From Planctomycetota bacterium (GTDB lineage Bacteria > Planctomycetota > Planctomycetia > Pirellulales > UBA1268), in assembly GCA_003670825.1 (NCBI GenBank), contig QWQL01000098.1, forward strand, positions 1 through 9,046: DNA of 9,046 nt. Direction: 5' to 3'. Below the pieces are notes generated by a model. The model searched no databases. It was not told where the DNA came from and saw only the letters and a list, made by a program, of their open reading frames with translations. The position numbers were made by a program, and so were the translations under genes. Below are positions 5,381 through 9,046 of the stretch, in pieces; the stretch's first letter is position 1; each line of letters opens with the position of its first letter.

Positions 5381-6370
5381 ATGAGCACCGCCACGACCAC
5401 CATGCCCCCGCACACCGTCGACCCGGCGTCGCTCGTCCGCCCCCGCCGCGTGATCACCGGAATGTCGGCGATCCTCCTGCCGATGAAGGCCGACGACTCC
5501 GTCGACTGGGACGGCTTCGCCGCCCACGTCGCCCGGACGTCGGCCGCCGGCATCACGCCCGCCATCAACATGGACACGGGCTACGTGCAGCTGATCGACG
5601 ATGCCACCCGCTGCGAGACGCTGCGGATCGCCCGCGACACGGTCGGCCCTGCTGGCAGACTGGTCGCCGGGGCATGCGTGGTGGATGCGGCCGGAGCGGC
5701 CTTCGACGAGGCCGCCTACGGCCGGCAGATCGAGATGATTCTCGCGGCGGACGCCACGCCCGTGATCTTTCCGTCGCATGGCCTCACCGCCGGTGGAGAC
5801 GCGGCGATGCTTGCCGGCTACCGGGCCCTCGCCCGGCGGACGCCGTCGTTCATCGGCTTCGAACTCTCCACCGCCTTCGTGCCCTGCGGTCGGATGCTGT
5901 CGCTCGAGGGCTACGCCGAGCTCCTCGCGATCCCGAACTGCATGGGCGCCAAACACTCATCGCTTTCGCGGCGGCTCGAGTGGGAGCGGCTCGCTCTCCG
6001 CGACCGCATGCGGCCCGACTTCCACGTGTTCACCGGCAACGACCTCGCGATCGACATGGTTCGCTACGGCAGCGACTGGCTGCTGGGCCTATCGACGGCC
6101 GCGCCGGCCGCCTTCGCGAAGCGTGACCAGTGGTGGGCCGCGGGCGACTCGCGGTTTGATGAGCTCGACGACGCCCTTCAGGCCCTCGGCGACTTTGCCT
6201 TCCGGCCTCCCGTGCCGGCCTACAAGCACACGATGGCGCAGGCCCTCCACCTCCAGGGTCTGATCGCCACCGACGAGCCGCATCCCAAGAGCGCACGGCG
6301 GCCGACCAGTGACCGCGAGATCGTCGCCACGATCCTCGACCGCATCGACGCCGCCCTCCACGCCATCTGA
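5381..6370 (+). CDS. Dihydrodipicolinate synthase superfamily protein (divergent, not DapA)
   Basis: The 329-residue product belongs to the DHDPS / N-acetylneuraminate lyase TIM-barrel superfamily, class I aldolases and dehydratases acting on pyruvate-like keto acids through a Schiff base. The N-terminal strand GMSAILLPMKADDSVDWDGFAAHV (residues 27-50) is typical, and Lys191 in GAKHSS sits where the Schiff-base lysine is expected. FTGND at 217-221 and YGSDWLLGLSTAAP at 229-242 match the late barrel strands. The GTTGE loop of DapA is replaced by NMDTGYVQ (63-70), and the Tyr of the YNxP motif is missing (AFVPCG at 165-170). DHDPS activity is therefore unlikely; the substrate is unknown. The ATG at 5381 has no Shine-Dalgarno site; ATG at 5402 is an alternative that would shorten it by seven residues. 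A longer open frame back to 5093 has no family similarity. It is followed after 39 bp by a RidA-family gene on the same strand, presumably an operon. Confidence 0.85.
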   Translation: MSTATTTMPPHTVDPASLVRPRRVITGMSAILLPMKADDSVDWDGFAAHVARTSAAGITPAINMDTGYVQLIDDATRCETLRIARDTVGPAGRLVAGACVVDAAGAAFDEAAYGRQIEMILAADATPVIFPSHGLTAGGDAAMLAGYRALARRTPSFIGFELSTAFVPCGRMLSLEGYAELLAIPNCMGAKHSSLSRRLEWERLALRDRMRPDFHVFTGNDLAIDMVRYGSDWLLGLSTAAPAAFAKRDQWWAAGDSRFDELDDALQALGDFAFRPPVPAYKHTMAQALHLQGLIATDEPHPKSARRPTSDREIVATILDRIDAALHAI

Positions 6371-6372
6371 AT

Positions 6373-6404
6373 CCACCCACCCAGGACCCCACCCACCCAG
6401 GACG
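6373..6404 (+). repeat. 16-bp tandem duplication carrying the RidA-like gene's Shine-Dalgarno
   Basis: CCACCCACCCAGGACC (6373-6388) is repeated at 6389-6404 with one change in the last base. Each copy contains AGGA. The second copy places AGGA (6399-6402) seven bases before the ATG at 6410, so it serves as a modest ribosome binding site. The two copies fill almost all of the 39-bp space between the genes. Confidence 0.85.
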
Positions 6405-6409
6405 CCACC

Positions 6410-6880
6410 ATGACGGCCGCCTCGCCCCACGCCCGGATTGCCGAACTCGGTCTCGTGCTGCCTCCCCTTGGCGCGCCGGCTGGCGCCTACAAGCCGTGCC
6501 TCGTCGTCGAGCGGATGGTGTATGTGTCGGGCCACCTGCCGCGGACGGCTGACGGTGGGCTCGTGAAGGGCACCGTGGGCGTGGACCTCGACGCCGATGC
6601 CGGCAAGGCCGCGGCCCGGCAGGTGGGCCTCGCCATCCTCGCCACGCTCATCGACAACCTGGGCAGCCTCGACCGGGTCGGCCGGGTCGTGAAACTGCTG
6701 GGCCTCGTGAACTGTCCGGCCGATTTCGTGCAGCACCCGCACGTGATTAACGGGTGCAGCGAGTTGTTTGCCGAGGTCTGGGGGCCGGACAGAGGCGTGG
6801 GCGTGCGGAGCGCGTTCGGCGCCGGATCGCTGCCGCTGGGCGTGGCCGTCGAGATTGAGGCGGTGTTCGAGCTGGCGTGA
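6410..6880 (+). CDS. RidA (YjgF/YER057c/UK114) family protein
   Basis: The 156-residue product is a RidA-superfamily protein, small cytosolic trimers of which many hydrolyse reactive enamines/imines to keto acids and ammonia. It fits the longer bacterial subgroup (about 150 residues) that begins with ELGLVLPPLGAPAGAYKP (12-29). YVSGHLPR lies at 38-45, then GDL-like LGSLDRVGRVVKLLGLVN at 84-101 and PHVINGCSELFAEVWG at 110-125. In GVRSAFGAGSLPLGVAVEIEA (131-151), Arg133 matches the substrate-carboxylate-binding Arg105 of E. coli RidA, and the Glu of VEIEA matches its Glu120 region, so imine deaminase chemistry is possible. The upstream DapA-superfamily gene, 39 bp away, suggests this protein acts on, or protects against, an intermediate of the same pathway. 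It ends 27 bp from the convergent DUF429 gene with no evident terminator between. Confidence 0.88.
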   Translation: MTAASPHARIAELGLVLPPLGAPAGAYKPCLVVERMVYVSGHLPRTADGGLVKGTVGVDLDADAGKAAARQVGLAILATLIDNLGSLDRVGRVVKLLGLVNCPADFVQHPHVINGCSELFAEVWGPDRGVGVRSAFGAGSLPLGVAVEIEAVFELA

Positions 6881-6907
6881 GGCGGTTGGGGCCGGGCGAC
6901 GCGGCTT

Positions 6908-7780
6908 TCACGAAGCGGGCCGGCACGCCGGCACGCTGGCGATCCAGCCTTCGAGTGGATCAAGCTCGGCCGGGAGGCCATAGTCGTGGAGCAGCGAGGC
7001 ATGGCCGGCCTGCAGGCCGCAGATCGCGGCGTCGAGGAGGTCACCGGCGCCGTCGTCGATCATGCGGCTCGTCCATGCGGCCGAGGCCTCCAATCGCACG
7101 TCGAGGCCCGCGGTTCCTCCTCCGAGTGCCGCGAGGATCGTCCGTCGGTTGGTGCGGCGGTCTGGCGTCTGGAGCGCGGGCGTGTCGCTCTTGTACGACC
7201 GGCGACAGGCCTGCCGGGCGGTGAATCCCGGATACGCCTCGAGGGCGATGCGGTCGCGGGCCGCCTTGCGGCCGGCCACGCGGTGGGCCGGAAACGCGAG
7301 GCCGGCTTCGAGCATCCGACCGATACCCGCGTGCATCATCCAGGCCACCGGCGGGTTGGTCCACCGCATCGCCGGGCTCGAGCCCGCCGGCCTGTCGGTC
7401 TGGCGCCAGGCGAACTTGTCGCCAGCGGGTCGGCCGTCGCACCAGCGGCGAAACACCTCTCGCAAGCTGTCCCGCGACTGCCCGCAGTAGAACCTCACAA
7501 ACCGCCGCCAGTCGGCCGGCCAGCCCTCGTGCTCGATCAGCGTTCGCGACTGGCCGAAGGGCAGATCGAAGCCGCCGAGCCAGCCGGCCGGCTCGCGGAG
7601 AAAACCGTCGAAGGCGAGGAGCGAATCGAGTTCGCGGATGGCGTCGAGACGGTAGACGGGGTCGCGGGCCCCGCCACCGAGTCGCCCCACCGCCACGGTG
7701 ATCGGCTTCAGCGTCCGCGGCGCCGAGGTGAAGTCGACGCCGAGCAGTACCTGACCGCGGCGACAGACAGACGGTCTCAC
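6908..7780 (-). CDS. DUF429 family protein (predicted RNase H-like fold)
   Basis: The 290-residue product matches the DUF429 pattern, a family predicted to have an RNase H-like fold and possible nuclease activity; no function is firmly established. Acidic residues lie at the expected places: Asp16 in LLGVDFTS at the first strand, Asp72 in GGFDLPFG, Glu181 in LEAYPGF, and Asp247/Asp250 in GDLLDAAICGLQAG near the C terminus. The middle (90-175) is rich in Arg and Trp and probably forms an insertion specific to this subgroup. The start is GTG at 7780; no good Shine-Dalgarno site precedes it, and no in-frame ATG lies before the first core strand. It starts 25 bp after the stop of the membrane transporter gene, so the two are likely co-transcribed; a functional link is not evident. 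Confidence 0.75.
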   Translation of the reverse strand: MRPSVCRRGQVLLGVDFTSAPRTLKPITVAVGRLGGGARDPVYRLDAIRELDSLLAFDGFLREPAGWLGGFDLPFGQSRTLIEHEGWPADWRRFVRFYCGQSRDSLREVFRRWCDGRPAGDKFAWRQTDRPAGSSPAMRWTNPPVAWMMHAGIGRMLEAGLAFPAHRVAGRKAARDRIALEAYPGFTARQACRRSYKSDTPALQTPDRRTNRRTILAALGGGTAGLDVRLEASAAWTSRMIDDGAGDLLDAAICGLQAGHASLLHDYGLPAELDPLEGWIASVPACRPAS

Positions 7781-7805
7781 GAAGACGCTCTGACAGGCAC
7801 GAGTT

Positions 7806-9046
7806 TCAGCCCACGATCACGGTCGGCAGCCTGGCGGGATCGGTGATCGCGTTGTCGAGCAGGTCGACCACGCGGTTGGGGATGTCGCCCTGGCCGAAGA
7901 GCACGTAGTCGAGGGCGAGCTTGAGGCTGCCCCCCTTGCTCCAGCCGAAGACGATGTCGAGCGGCGCGCCATGCTTTGTCATCTCCATCGCCACCTGGGT
8001 GATCGTATGCGACACGCTCACCACGTCGCGGGCCACGATGATGAACCGCGTGCCCTCCTGCCGCGCCGAGAGGATCGGAGCGTTTTGAAACTCGCTCACG
8101 TCGCCGTAGTGCACCTCGAGGAATACCAGGGGCACGGTCTCGGGGATGCGGTGCTTGCGGCGAATCTCGGCTTCCTTGTCGGCCAGCGATCGGCTGCCCG
8201 GCCGGTGGGGCACCAGCACACGAAACGCCCCCTCCAGCACGATGTCGGTCCAGAGCATGCGGTCGGCGTCGTTGGCGAATCGCAGCTCCTTGAGCCGCAG
8301 CTCATCGCTGCGGAAGAATCGTGACGTGAACGAGATCGCCATCACGGTGCCGATGAAAATCGACGCGATGATGATGCCGTCGGGCCGCTCGTAGATGTTG
8401 GCGAGGGTGGTGTAGATGAAGACCAGCGTGATCAGCCCAAACGCGACCCGTTGGGCATAGAGGGCGAGGCGATGGTGCGGCTCGGGCCGTTTCCGCATCT
8501 CGTGGAGGAAGGAGGCGATGCAGGCGCTGGTCATCAGCACCAGCACGCCGGTGGCGTACGCGCCCCCCTGTGCCGAGACATCGGCCCGGAAGGCGATCGT
8601 GACGACCAGATTGATGATGGTGAAGGCGATGACCAGCGGCCGGTAGGCACCCGCCCACTCCGGGGCCATGCCGTAGCGGGGCAGGTACCGCGGCACCATG
8701 TTGAGCAGGCCCCCCATCGCCGAGGCGCCGGCGAACCAGAGGATCAGGATCGTGCTGATGTCGTAGATCGTGCCAAACACGCTGCCGAACAGCGGGCAGA
8801 TCGGGTGGGGACTCTCGCCATGGGCGAGGTAGGCGAGGGCCCGGTCCATGGCCTTGCCCTTCACCGGTTCGAGCGTGAGCTCTTCGGCCGGGATCAGCGT
8901 GTTGGTGCCGGTGGCGAGCGACGAGCCGAGCAGGAACGCCGACATGATCAGGGCCGCAACGAGCATCATGCGCCGCGTGTTGGCGATCCGGGCCGTCTGG
9001 TCGTGCGGCTCCGCCTCCGTGCCCCGGACCATATGAATGTGGAGCA
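7806..9046 (-). CDS. APC-type permease with soluble C-terminal domain (5' end cut off)
   Basis: About 412 residues of the C-terminal part are in the window; the frame stays open to the right edge. Numbering from the ATG at 9032, hydrophobic segments lie at about 22-47, 84-112, 131-148, 155-176, 190-212 and 217-238. They include the motifs ATGTNTLIPAEE (40-51), ILWFAGASAMGGLLNMVPRYLPRYGMAP (96-123) and ADVSAQGGAYATGVLVLMTSA (150-170), which resemble the late helices of APC/KUP-like transporters often annotated as amino acid transporters. Residues 240-408 form a soluble domain with alternating strands (RVLVP, PLVFLEVHYG, RFIIVARDVVS) and the block VFGWSKGGSLKLALDYVLFGQGD (361-383), probably cytosolic and perhaps regulatory. 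The ATG at 9032 is likely internal, because it has no ribosome binding site and the complete family would need further helices before it. The transported substrate cannot be read from the sequence. Confidence 0.7.
   Translation of the reverse strand, partial: LHIHMVRGTEAEPHDQTARIANTRRMMLVAALIMSAFLLGSSLATGTNTLIPAEELTLEPVKGKAMDRALAYLAHGESPHPICPLFGSVFGTIYDISTILILWFAGASAMGGLLNMVPRYLPRYGMAPEWAGAYRPLVIAFTIINLVVTIAFRADVSAQGGAYATGVLVLMTSACIASFLHEMRKRPEPHHRLALYAQRVAFGLITLVFIYTTLANIYERPDGIIIASIFIGTVMAISFTSRFFRSDELRLKELRFANDADRMLWTDIVLEGAFRVLVPHRPGSRSLADKEAEIRRKHRIPETVPLVFLEVHYGDVSEFQNAPILSARQEGTRFIIVARDVVSVSHTITQVAMEMTKHGAPLDIVFGWSKGGSLKLALDYVLFGQGDIPNRVVDLLDNAITDPARLPTVIVG

Noticed and set aside
4206..5384. 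392-codon plus-strand open frame opposite the GT4 gene
   Set aside because: It mirrors a gene with clear GT4 motifs, and its translation is His/Arg-rich without domains.
6986..7846. 286-codon plus-strand open frame opposite the DUF429 gene
   Set aside because: The minus-strand frame carries the DUF429 acidic motifs in order, whereas this one is a low-complexity shadow.

Overview
This 9 kb window is GC-rich, gene-dense DNA with Shine-Dalgarno sites in front of some genes but not all. The mix of proteins (a divergent old-yellow-enzyme-type oxidoreductase, a GT4 / six-hairpin / GH130 cluster, a DapA-superfamily paralogue with a RidA-like partner, and a permease with a large soluble tail) suggests a planctomycete, perhaps of the Pirellulales. 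That assignment is inference from protein style and base composition; no marker gene is present. No tRNA, rRNA, CRISPR array or insertion sequence was seen.

Left part (1-5030, all minus strand). Reading in the direction of transcription, three genes form a tightly coupled operon: a GT4 glycosyltransferase (5030-3795), an (alpha/alpha)6-toroid protein of unknown activity (3795-2671) and a GH130 family glycoside phosphorylase (2674-1679). The junctions are TGATG (1-nt overlap) and ATGA (4-nt overlap), so the three products are probably made together and work on one glycan. After a 129-bp gap comes an OYE-family NADH:flavin oxidoreductase (1549-101) with its own strong ribosome binding site. Positions 1-100 hold only inverted repeats and possibly the tail of a convergent gene.

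Middle (5031-5380). A 350-bp divergent control region separates the glycan operon from a plus-strand pair. It contains a perfect 9-bp-arm inverted repeat, two further hairpins, an extended -10-like element only ten bases before the next start codon, and a minus-strand reading frame with a ferredoxin-like cysteine pattern that is probably not translated.

Right part (5381-9046). On the plus strand are a dihydrodipicolinate-synthase-superfamily protein that keeps the Schiff-base lysine but has lost other DapA residues, followed by a RidA-family protein. This pairing suggests metabolism of a keto acid, imine or enamine. Convergent to them on the minus strand are a DUF429 protein (predicted RNase H-like fold) and, 25 bp upstream of it, the 3' part of an integral-membrane permease of the APC type with a large cytosolic C-terminal domain; that gene runs off the right edge.

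The most interesting unit is the coupled GT4 / six-hairpin / GH130 operon. It looks like a compact system for making, trimming and phosphorolytically recycling an unidentified, possibly mannose-containing, saccharide.
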